DNA of 64,000 bases from Tachypleus tridentatus (lineage: Eukaryota; Arthropoda; Merostomata; Xiphosura; Limulidae), in contig NC_134829.1 of the NCBI RefSeq assembly GCF_004210375.1, positions 57,280,107 through 57,344,106 of the forward strand, read 5' to 3'. Position numbers and translations under genes: made by a program. Under the pieces are notes generated by a model. That model was not told the DNA's origin and ran no database searches. It saw only the letters and a list, made by a program, of their open reading frames with translations. Below are positions 1 to 9,601 of the stretch, piece after piece (position 1 is the stretch's first letter; each line of letters starts with the position of its first letter).

Positions 1-125
1 ATAGTGGGATTGACCGTCACTTTATAATGCCCCCACGGCTGAAAGGTCGAGCATGCTTTGTGTGACAGGGATTCAAACCCGCGACTCTCGGATTATGAGT
101 CGAGCGCCTTAAATACCGGGCCTAG
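1..125 (-). mobile_element. SINE-1 (tRNA-derived), cut by window edge
   Basis: This is a minus-strand copy of the window's dominant SINE. The tRNA-like head lies at the right (about 65-125), with a B-box complement and an anticodon-arm segment. The start of the body lies at the left. The 3' body and (AAAC)n tail would lie outside the window. Recognised by comparison with the complete copies at 5706-5981 and 62792-63067. Confidence 0.85.
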
Positions 126-445
126 TGTTGATAGTGAAAGGCCAGTAATTGATTTATATAATTCTTAACTCTGGTTTTCCAAAGGGTATAATCTGTACAT
201 GCAACTGTTTGAATTTTATATACGTATGTGATTGTCACATGTTTTATTATTGTATGGTATTGTTTGGTTTTTATTGTATTGAGGTTGTTGTTCTACATTT
301 TATAAGTGTCTGTAATCAGTGCATAACAAACACATACATATATACAACAGTTGTGTTATGTCTATAACTGTGTCTTTACTAAGATAATCCTAGACTTTCG
401 CTGTTTCCTTTACATTTTATCATAACAATAATTTCGAACAGAAAA

Positions 446-797
446 GGCCTGTCATGGCCAGGTGGTTTAAGGCACTCGATTCGTAATCCGAGGGTCGCGG
501 AATCGAATCCCTGTCACACAAAACATGCTCGCCCTTTCAGTTGTGGGGGCGTTATAATGTTTCGGTCAATCCTACTATTCGTTGGTAAAAGAGTAGTCCA
601 AGAATTGGCCGTGGGTGGTGATGACTGGCTATCTTTCCTCTAGACTTTACTACTAAATTAAGGACGGCTAGTGCAGATAGTTGGCGGTGGGTGGTGATGA
701 CTAGCTGCTTTCCCTCTAGTCTTACACTGCTAAATTAGGGACGGCTAACACAGATAGTCCTCATGTAGATTTGCGCGAAATTAAAAACAAACCAACC
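446..797 (+). mobile_element. SINE-1 with 77-bp internal duplication
   Basis: Head at 446-520 (A box near 455-470, B box near 510), body, then an (AAAC)-type tail ending near 797. Unlike the other copies, the body segment from 'ttggcggtgggtgg' to 'cagatag' is present twice in tandem, at 605-680 and 681-757. This makes the element about 75 bp longer than usual. A further short piece of the same body segment lies at 804-829, just past the tail. Confidence 0.88.
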
Positions 798-839
798 CAA
801 AACTGTAGCTCAAGAGTTGGCGGTGGGTTGCGAAGACTT

Positions 840-2445
840 TTATTCCATATTATTATTCATATAAAATGTATTGATTATTGAACAATCCATGTTTGATATT
901 CGTAGCTGAAAGTGTCTTTATTATTTTTTGAATATCTTTAAAACTCCAAGTATGTTGTTTTATTTCATATATTATGCATAAAAACACCCGCTGATTATTT
1001 ATACATTTTATAAATGTTTAATATGTTAATTTTATGGAAAGGCCGCAAAGCAGAAATTTGATAATTTAGACCTAAAATTATTTTTACAATTTTTGCAACA
1101 AGAAATTTAATTTTTTTTCCAAAACAATTTCCTCAAGAAACATTTCCGAATCATAGACGATGGTTTATAAAATTGTAATAAAGTGTGATTAAAGGTTTTA
1201 AGCCATTTCATAACCAACTCAAAATCAAATGTTACTTATAAGACTGTTTAAAATAATTAGAGGTAAAAGTCTGTATACTTCATATAAATCAAGAATTCCA
1301 TGTACCGTATTCTAACTGATAAAACTCCACTCAATCTCTGTTCTTTTCATTAATATCACATATTATTCTATAAGTTGTTTATATATCTTCTAATATATTA
1401 CAAAAATTAAGCAATGTATCGGATATTGATCAGCTACAGAAAAAAAACAATAAATGTATATTAATTTGTTCAATATTAGTTATAGCATAATCTATGAATG
1501 GACTACTTCTCTCTATGTATGTTTGTTAATAAGACGAGGATGTTTATTATTTTGATTTTATTCCAGTAGAATAAAACCAAACAGTCTGCTCAGATATATA
1601 TTTTGTTCGTATGAGCTGTTAATATTGAAATCCCAAAACATAGTGAAAGAAAAAGAATTCTTATTTAATATAACTAAAATGTTCTGAGATGTGTTTATAA
1701 ATATTTACATAGCATCTCCAGATATCCTTTTTAAACAACCCAAAAGGAGATTTTTAATTTGTATGACTTTAAATTCAACACTCATATTCATTATTTAAAA
1801 AAAAAAAAACCGACAAAGATCAATGGAAGTTTCCATTTTAATGGAGGCCAACTGTATCTATTTAATTTGGAAAACTTACTTCGGAACATTGCATCTTATC
1901 ATTACACTTACATTACAAACACTTTATTTGTATTTTATACGATTGTCACAAGCTTCAGTCGACGCCATCTTGGCACAATTTGTTTGAATATATCTTTTCA
2001 TTGTACACATATATATATATAAAATTAATTCTGAACAGTCAAGTAAAGTAAAACAAAATCAAAAGAAAGAACTGCGTTAAAACAGCAAATCAAAATCTCT
2101 TGTTAATAATAATTCGTTATAAACAAAAACAAGCCGAAACAAAAATAAAAAAAATACTGTACTAATCGATAGAATTCTCAGAGTACAAGCTATAATGGGA
2201 TATAAAATGTACCCTAGGTTGTGGAGCTAACTGATGATATAGGACTCACATTATGGTGGGGATACACCGTCTATCATCCTTAACCTTCGTTCGTATAAAG
2301 TGGTATAAAGTGATTAAATGGAAAATAAATAGAAAATATGACAGCGAAATGCGGGTGTGCAAGTCCACGTTGTCCCACATCTATATCACCCTTCATTGCT
2401 TGCAGATAGTTGTGGAAAGGTGACTGTTCTCCAAAGGGAAGTATA
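840..2445. other. Unique AT-rich sequence, no gene seen
   Basis: Both strands are dense in stop codons. The longest open frame (1759-2022, 87 codons) runs through a poly-A tract and resembles no protein I know. No repeat family was recognised. Confidence 0.6.
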
Positions 2446-2512
2446 AGAAAATAATAATAATAAATAATGTAATACAAAAATAATAATCTTTATTATTTAT
2501 TTATTATTATTT
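2446..2512. repeat. AT-rich inverted repeat (hairpin candidate)
   Basis: An (AAT)n-like left arm at about 2450-2470 is followed about 20 bp later by its near-perfect reverse complement at 2492-2512. It could form a roughly 20-bp stem. It may simply be a compound ATT microsatellite. Confidence 0.55.
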
Positions 2513-2659
2513 GTCTTCATAATATTATATATCCTTGCTTGTATGTATGTTTACATATATATGCTAAATACCATCTAGAAGATTCGACAATACCTATGAC
2601 TAGTGTGGCGAGCTGTGAAAGTGTGAGTCCATGATTTGTGAGCTGTTAAAGGGAAAAAA

Positions 2660-2838
2660 AAATACTACCCCGTGGTGTATTATGAGAGTGACAGTCAAAT
2701 CCCACTGTTTGGTGAGACAAAAGTTGACGGTGGATACTGTTTACTAGATGTCTTACTTGTATTACACTAATTGAAAATTAGTAATGATAACTCTTGAGTA
2801 ACTGTACGCGAATATCCGAAAACAAACAAACAAACGAA
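2660..2838 (+). mobile_element. Degenerate SINE relic (SINE-3 type)
   Basis: The piece 'gtgacagtcaaatcccact' matches the body of SINE-1 and of the relic at 42170-42350. The end at about 2801-2838 reads '...cgcgaatatccg' followed by (AAAC)n, the same tail type as 44608-44876. The tRNA head is not clearly readable. It is probably an old member of a related family. Confidence 0.45.
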
Positions 2839-3606
2839 ACTTTTTCCCGAATAATGATATTGTTTTAATCACAGGTTGCGCTGTTCATTTTTCTCTATAT
2901 TACAATAAACACTGAAACGGAATTACGCCTTTCTCGTATATCTATTGTACAAACCGATAATTATAAAATCAAACCAAGTTTCCATGTCAATCAGTCACTA
3001 TATCTACATCCTCAGAGTGTCACGAATGGACGTCGAGAATATAGCGTTTTCCTTAGAGCACCACCTACATGTGCCATAAGTAACTGAAGAGTTATAATTA
3101 TTTTACTTCGTTTTTTGTTTTTGTTTGGCTTTCACAAAGAGAGATTGCACTTGTACTGTTTGTAAAATTCTAGTAGCAAACGAAAACGGAACCCTTCAGC
3201 CATATAATAAAGTTAAATAAATAATTTTATATTGATAAACAGATGGATAAATAAGATAACGAGGGAGAGAGAGAGCAAATTAAGTGAATGAAAATAGATA
3301 AACAAATAGGTACATAAAGTTTGTTTGTTTATTAATGTTTTTCTGCAAAGTGGAACAAACGGCTGTTTATGCATAGCCGAGGGAAATCAGTCAACAGTAC
3401 CCACCGCCAATTCTTAAAATTTAAACACTATTTTTATTACATCTATGATTTCAAAGTGCCAAACATGTTTTTCAGTAACGAGACGCGAACCAATTACAAT
3501 CGCATTAACAGTCTGGGTACGTTAACTAGTAAACTTGTCAGTCTAAATTATAACAATATATTCATTAAAATTTCAGTTTAAAGGTCTAAGGCAGACGAAA
3601 CATTAC
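2839..3606. other. Unique AT-rich sequence, no gene seen
   Basis: Contains a short GA run near 3263-3274 and only short open frames (for example 3369-3581, 70 codons) with no recognisable similarity. Confidence 0.6.
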
Positions 3607-4017
3607 GTTTGTTTGTTTTTTTTAATTTCGCTTAAAATTACACGAGGCCTATCTACACTAGCCGTCCCTAATTTAGCAATATAAGACTAGAGAGTGTGTG
3701 TGTGTTTTCTATAGCAAAGCCACATCGGGCTATCTACTGAGCCCACCCAAGGGGGAATCGAACCCCTGATTTTAGCGTTGTAAACCCGTAGGCGTACCGC
3801 TGTACTAACGGGGGGCGAGACTAGAGAGAAGGCAGCTAGTCATCACCACCCACCGTCAACTCTTGGACTACTCTTTTACCAACGAATAGTGAGATTGACC
3901 TTAACATTATAACGCCCCACCGGCTGAAAGATCGAGCATGTTTGGTGTGAAGGGGATTCGAACTTATGACCCTGAGATAACAAGTCGAGCACATTAACCA
4001 TCTGGTCATGCCGGGCT
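3607..4017 (-). mobile_element. SINE-1, interrupted by a SINE-2
   Basis: Minus-strand SINE-1 with the tail (GTTTG repeats) at the left and the tRNA-like head at 3940-4017, ending in the usual 'gccgggc' terminus. The body is split near 3694 by a 123-bp insert, after which it resumes in register. Open frames at 3836-4021 and 3876-4088 lie inside this element and are not genes. Confidence 0.9.
3695..3817 (-). mobile_element. SINE-2 (tRNA-derived, CA tail) nested in SINE-1
   Basis: On the minus strand it begins with a tRNA-like head, has a good B box ('ggggttcgattcc') and the end module 'agatagcccgatgtggc', and finishes with a short (CA)n run. It is flanked by the 11-bp direct repeat 'agactagagag' at 3684-3694 and 3818-3828. 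That repeat is normal SINE-1 sequence duplicated on insertion, so SINE-2 was active after this SINE-1 had inserted. Confidence 0.9.
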
Positions 4018-4212
4018 GCATTATTATAAACCAATAAGCCTAACATAAGAGGTGAAAAGTCACGAGCCCTGGGTACGTTTATTTTCACATCTGATATTCG
4101 TTATGAAAGAAAATCACGAAACTACAGATATCTTTTCAGCCTAACAGTTGTGATAAAAGTGCAGTGCTCAGCTGATGTCAGGAATATTCATTATAATGTT
4201 GTTCAATTGAAA

Positions 4213-4479
4213 CTGGCCAGGTGGGTTAAGGCGTTCGACTCGTAATCTGAGGGTCATAAGTTCGAATCCCCGTCGCGCCAAACATGCTCGCTCTTTCTGC
4301 CGTGGGTGCATTATAATGTGACAATCAATCCTACTATTCGTTGGTAAAAGAGTAGTCCAAGAGTTGACGGTGGGTGGTGATGACTAGCTGCCTTCCGTCT
4401 AGTCTTACGTTGTTAAATTAGGGACGAGTGGCGCAGATAGCCCTTGTGAAGCTTCACGCAAAATTCAAAACAAACAAAC
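4213..4479 (+). mobile_element. SINE-1 with 9-bp target duplication
   Basis: Starts at 'ctggccaggtggg' (A-box region), with B box 'gttcgaatcc' near 4260-4270, full body and an AAAC tail. It is flanked by the direct repeat 'caattgaaa' at 4204-4212 and 4480-4488, which fixes the ends. The first few bases of the tRNA head are missing relative to other copies. Confidence 0.92.
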
Positions 4480-4488
4480 CAATTGAAA

Positions 4489-5000
4489 TTACTTATGACC
4501 ATGTGTCAAGTAGGGGAAAAAAAAACCGTTCTTGATGACGAGAAATCCACTGGAAATAAAAATGTATCTCAGAACGGCTGATATGGGTATTAACACGTCT
4601 ATTGATAACAATGTTTCAACCTTCCTTTGAAAGGGTAGTTTTGAAACTTTAAAATCCCACATTTTTTCTTTTGCTTGTTTTTAACACCTGTTACACGAAG
4701 CATATTTTAGTATTGATCCTAGAATGATCAACAAATTCGACCTTTCTGTAGTTTCCATGGATCCAAGGTTATACTTCCAATATTTATTAATTATTGTTCT
4801 GTAGCTTACATGGACCAGGATTAGACGTAAGTCATTTATTAGCAACTGTCACACGAACCAGCCCAACGTCTTTTAGTATTAGTCCTACGATGGTAAACAT
4901 AAAGGTCATTCCGGAAAACGGTGATTTAGGGTGACTTCAATAGATCTCGATAAATGAAGTTCAGCCTAACTTGTGCAATGAAAAGGAAACAAACAATACA
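4489..5000. other. Unique sequence, no gene seen
   Basis: No recognisable gene or repeat family between the SINE and the 55-bp array. Confidence 0.55.
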
Positions 5001-5562
5001 TTAAAGAAACTTGACATAATGAAATCTATATGGTGGTGATGTCATACTGGGTGTTATAAAGAAACTTGACATAATGAAATCTATATGGTGGTGACGTCAT
5101 AGTGGGTATTATAAAGAAACTTGACATAATGAAATCTATATGGTGGTGACGTCATATTGGGTATTATAAAGAAACTTGACATAATGAAATCTATATGGTG
5201 GTGATGTCAAACTGGGTGTTATAAAGAAACTTGACATAATGAAATCTATATGGTGGTGATGTCATACTGGGTGTTATAAAGAAACTTGACATAATGAAAT
5301 CTATATGGTGGTGATGTCATACTGGGTATTATAAAGAAACTTGACATAATGAAATCTATATGGTGGTGACGTCATAGTGGCTATTATAAAGAAACTTGAC
5401 ATAATGAAATCTATATGGTGGTGATGTGGTGATGTCATACTAGGTATTATAAAGAAACTTGACATAATGAAATCTATATGGTGGTGATGTCAAACTGGGT
5501 GTTATAAAGAAATTTGACATAATGAAATATATATGGTGGTGATGTCATACTGGGTATTATAT
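5001..5562. repeat. 55-bp minisatellite, 10 copies
   Basis: Units start ('gaaac/t') at 5006, 5061, 5116, 5171, 5226, 5281, 5336, 5391, 5454 and 5509. The spacing is 55 bp, except 63 bp for the unit at 5391, which carries an 8-bp 'gtgatgtg' duplication. Copies differ at few positions. Three carry the palindrome TGACGTCA (5092-5099, 5147-5154, 5367-5374) where most others have TGATGTCA. Confidence 0.95.
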
Positions 5563-5705
5563 CATTCTTCTCATAATTAATCTTCATTGAAAGAAATAAC
5601 ATATTTATTTGAGAGTTACTAGAGACATCATTTTGTGATGCATTGGGCATCTGCTCCTACTTCAACACTACAACTTTGGACTTCACTCTGTTCTTAGTTT
5701 CACAC

Positions 5706-5981
5706 AGGTCCGTCGTGGCCAGGTGGTTTAGGCACTTGTCTCGTAATTTGAAGGTCGCGGATTCGAATCCCCGTGACACCAAACATGCTCACCCTTTCAG
5801 CCGTGAGCGCGTTATAATGTGTCAGTCAATACCAATATTCGTTGGTAAAAGAGTAGCACAAGAGTTGGCGGTGGGTAGTGATGACTAGCTGCTTTACCTC
5901 TAGTCTTACACTGTTAAATTAGATACGGCTAGCGCAGATAGACCTCGAGTAGCTTTGCGCAAAATTAAAAAACAAACAAAC
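5706..5981 (+). mobile_element. SINE-1, full length, 10-bp target duplication
   Basis: Complete head-body-tail copy with B box 'gattcgaatcc' near 5760-5770 and an (AAAC)n end. It is flanked by the direct repeat 'agtttcacac' at 5696-5705 and 5982-5991. The open frame at 5643-5888 runs across the insertion boundary and is not a gene. Confidence 0.93.
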
Positions 5982-5991
5982 AGTTTCACAC

Positions 5992-6787
5992 TGTATTACA
6001 AATAATGATTTCTTTCTGAAGATAACGACATTATTGTGTTTATTTTGCTTCGGGTCAGGTCGTGGTTCAGATCCAAAGTTCTAAGCCTAAAAAGTATTGC
6101 CAAGCGACTTCTTTTTGTCTGGTAAAAACAACAAAGACATTTTCGAAATGACTTTTTTTTTTTCTTAAATCTACGTCATCAGCTTCCTGGCAGGCTCGTG
6201 CAGCACGTCTTAATTACGATTAATGGTGCAATATGTCAGGATAATTAAAACGATTATTTTGTAAACCTTCAATTATAAACACGGTCTTCCGCTCATTATT
6301 AAACATTACATTCATATATTACCAAAGGTTAGCATATATGTTTATATACACAACTAACAATAACAATTATCAGCCAATACGTCATATAACAGGCATCATA
6401 AATACAGTTCAGTTTTATCAGAATTTATCCATCACATAAACCTTTTTATTATTATAAGTCAACCTTACCAGATTAAGATCCATAATTATTGTGGTCGGAT
6501 ATCTACAAAGACCTCATCACCAGACACTATTGTGAATACTAGTACCACCTGCAATGGATGCAGTCTAGTTGTTAAAGTACACAAAATATGTTACGGAGGA
6601 TTCATGGTTACAGACACTTGCTCTAGAAACACACTCCGCACTTCGGTGCCGAAGATGTACTACAAATGTATCAGTCGCTGTTGGTGGATTTGGTTTTCCA
6701 TCTATTCAATGTTTTTAATAACATTTTTATGGTTTTCATGCGTTATTATAATACAATGTGTTGTACTTAACCACAATCTACTTTATA
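5992..6787. other. Unique AT-rich sequence; one unrecognised open frame
   Basis: Includes an open frame at 6532-6822 (96 codons, Cys-rich start, hydrophobic middle) that resembles no family I know and runs into the MITE starting at 6791. I see no convincing exon. Confidence 0.5.
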
Positions 6788-6790
6788 TAA

Positions 6791-7268
6791 CACTGTGTAA
6801 CACAAGTTTTGTTCCTGGATAATATGTGTTATTTCTTAATTGCTTATGTTGTAAAAGTACAGAAATAGGTCGTTATTCCCTTCAAACTCTGCTTTTGTGA
6901 CCTGGATAATTAAATTTATAAATTAACCTATTTTCTATGTAAAAACGGACAAATTTGCACATTTTCATTTACATAAGGTCTGAATAAAACAACATATTAA
7001 TCAAGATCTACATGTATTTATAGTAAAATTATACAAAAATGTTTAGAAGTGAGTAGTTTTTCGAGATTTGCGACTGTAATGTAAATCACTTTCACGTATC
7101 AACCCCCAAATATAGTCTCCCGTCATGTTTTCGTTACACGCTCCCAGATCCCAGAAGCGAAATTTGAAGAGAAAAATAGGTCTTTACCATTTACTTGAGG
7201 CATAAGTAATTGAGAAATAACAGTTTCTGACCAGGAAAAATACAAAGTAAACATTTTGTTACATAGTG
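6791..7268. mobile_element. MITE-like DNA element, copy 1 (478 bp)
   Basis: Closely matches 63135-63610 over its whole length. The ends are imperfect inverted repeats: the left begins CACTGTGTAACACAA and the right, read on the minus strand, begins CACTATGTAACAAAA. The inner arms also pair (gttcctgg / ccagg). Flanks are TAA on both sides (6788-6790, 7269-7271), which reads as a 3-bp target duplication. No transposase frame is present, so it is non-autonomous. A TAA duplication fits PIF/Harbinger; a CACTA-like terminus with a 3-bp duplication fits the CACTA/EnSpm group. I cannot decide between them. Confidence 0.8.
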
Positions 7269-7271
7269 TAA

Positions 7272-8160
7272 TTATTAATTAAGTTTGAAACAAAATGTAA
7301 ACAGAAATAGCACCACACTTGTGTTTGGCCAGTGTTTTATAGAAGTGATGTTTTGATACCGATGTAAAATGAAGCACCTAAAACGTACATTTTTCTGTGC
7401 ATTTGATTAAACAAATATAATATATAACTTAGTTGGTAAATTTTTTAGCTTCGTGGCACATAGTCGCATAATATTCTGAATGTTCCACTCGCCCATTAAT
7501 TAAAACCTTTAAAGACAGTCGTAAACCATTAGATAGATGAAATCATTGTAAAGTAACTTCTTACAGGACCTAAGAATTGAATTAATCTGTCATCATCATT
7601 AGGAAATTACCCGGAAATTAATCGTATCTTTTCCTTTTTTTCTCTAATTAAACTTCCTCAAACCGGAACTCAGTATTTGGTCATTTCATTGTACATATCC
7701 AGGGGATTATTATGGTATGTATTATACAAATCAAGGGGATTAAAACAGTGTGAAATGAACAAAACATTGGATAATTATTATATGAGAAAAACGAAACCAA
7801 AAATAATAAAACGTACAAAAATATAAAATATTTTGAAATACACTTGCATTGGATAGATGTCGTAACTGGTTAACATATTTACATAAATAGATAATATAAG
7901 TCAGTATAGGCTTGACGTCATATACTGGTTTAAACATGTACATTAATTAATAATGCAATTCTGTATACACTGGACGTCACACACTGGTTTACGCAGTTAC
8001 ACATTAATAATATAGTTCGGTACTAGTGTGAAAACTCGTGCTTTGCATATGAAATGTTTTGTTTTTTTTTAGTTTTAGTATTTAGATTTTGAATGTATCA
8101 ACTGTATAAAACATAAACCGTCATTATAATTTGAGTGATATCCTTGGTTATTGTTAGAGT
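7272..8160. other. Unique AT-rich sequence, no gene seen
   Basis: Short local direct repeats around 7910-8000 ('gacgtca...actggttta', two copies). Nothing else recognised. Confidence 0.55.
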
Positions 8161-8440
8161 TTGGTTTGATTTCTTTTGAATTTGGCGCAGAGCTGCTCGA
8201 GGACTATCTGCGCTAGCCGTCCATAATTTTGTAGTGTAAGACTAAAGGGAAGACAACTAGTTATCATCACCAACCACCAACTCTTGTGCTACTCTTTTAC
8301 CAACGAATAGTGGGATTGACTGTTACATTATAACGCCCCTGCGGCTGAAAGGGCGAGCATGTTTGGAGAGACAAGAATTCGAACCCGCGACCCTCAGATT
8401 ACGAGTCGAGTGCCTTAACCACCTGACCATGCTGGGCGTT
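8161..8440 (-). mobile_element. SINE-1
   Basis: Minus-strand copy. The tail is reduced to 'ttggtttg' at the left, the body is intact, and the tRNA-like head at 8370-8440 has a B-box complement 'attcgaacccgcg' and ends in 'gctgggc'. Confidence 0.9.
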
Positions 8441-8574
8441 TCGCTAGAGATTAAGAAGGCAGAATTCTGAACCAATCAGAAGGTCGTGAAGGGCGCCTCA
8501 AAGATTGGGAGGTTAAGCCTGTTCTACAACACGATACCCGCTAAACATCTCTAATACAAAAGGCATGTTGAGTC

Positions 8575-8687
8575 AAATCGTCTAAGTCTACGGATTTACA
8601 ATGCTAAAATCAGTGGTTCAATTCCCTTCTGTAGATACAGCGGATAGTCCAGGGTGGCTTTGCTGAAAGAAAAACACAAAAACACAC
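8575..8687 (+). mobile_element. SINE-2, degenerate and 5' truncated
   Basis: Shows 'gtctacggatttacaa', a degraded B box 'ggttcaattccc', the module 'ggatagtccagggtggc' and an end of 'acacaaaaacacac'. Compare with 49850-49971. Confidence 0.75.
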
Positions 8688-8689
8688 TG

Positions 8690-9110
8690 TTGTCTGAGAT
8701 GGCCATGTAATGGGAGACACGTTTTCCTTAGTAATGTGTAATATAATACATGAGGTTATACCATATACACTTATTTGTTTATACTGTCAGTTTTATTTAC
8801 TTGAATGAAATTTGCAAAGCTGTACATGAGTTATTCCTTCACATATTGCGTTACTTAAACTTTTATCGTATATCGTCAATACGTCACAAACATTTCTTAG
8901 GGCAGGTAAAATCGCTTAACAACGAAACAAAACAAAAGTAACCTCCTGTTAACGGTTATCTTCTCTTTATCGTGTGGATCTGTCAACAAGCAAAACAAAA
9001 ACAAAACAGATATTGCTGTATTAGCACTGTTATCTGGTGACAATCTCAAAAACAACCGTTCGTATTTGAACCCAATCACTTACTACGGACAACAATGTTC
9101 CACACCTTGA
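8690..9110. other. Unique sequence, no gene seen
   Basis: Short overlapping open frames on both strands (8750-8941, 8897-9079) have no recognisable similarity. Confidence 0.5.
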
Positions 9111-9385
9111 AGCCCAACATAGCCAGGTGGTTAAGGCACTCGACTCGTAATCTGAGGGTAGCGGGTTCGATTCCCCGTCATACTAAACATGCTCGCCCTT
9201 TCAGCCCAGGAGGGTGTTATAAAGTGACGGTCAATCCCACTATTCGTTGGTAAAAGAGTAACCCAAGAGTTGGATGTGGGTGGTGATGACTAACTGCCTT
9301 TTCTCTACTCTTACAATGCTAAATTAGGGTCGGATAGCGCAGATAGCCCTCGAGTAGCTTTGCTCGAAATTAAAAAAAAAACAAC
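9111..9385 (+). mobile_element. SINE-1
   Basis: Full head ('agccaggtggttaaggc' A-box region and 'ggttcgattcc' B box), full body and an A-rich tail. Flanking target duplication not convincing. Confidence 0.9.
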
Positions 9386-9601
9386 TTGTATAATGTCTGT
9401 CGAAAACAATTTTTATCTTCATCAGTCTGATTACAGTGAATGTGTTTACGATAAAACACCTTTCGTAGCAGCAAGAAAATATAATAAAACGTAACAATCA
9501 GGGTATGATAGAACAACTGTTGATTTATCCAAGAACAAGTTTATCATTAGTTAGATATAACAGTGTTGGGTTTTATGTGTCACTGGTGTTTAACATCTAA
9601 A

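Noticed and set aside
446..797. Functional tRNA genes at the SINE heads
   Set aside because: Each head is joined to the same long body and tail and several have target duplications. The anticodon arms and stems are imperfect, so these are SINE promoters, not tRNA genes.
6532..6822. 96-codon frame with Cys-rich start and a possible membrane segment
   Set aside because: Its last part lies in the MITE and no family is recognisable. Its length is compatible with chance in AT-rich DNA.
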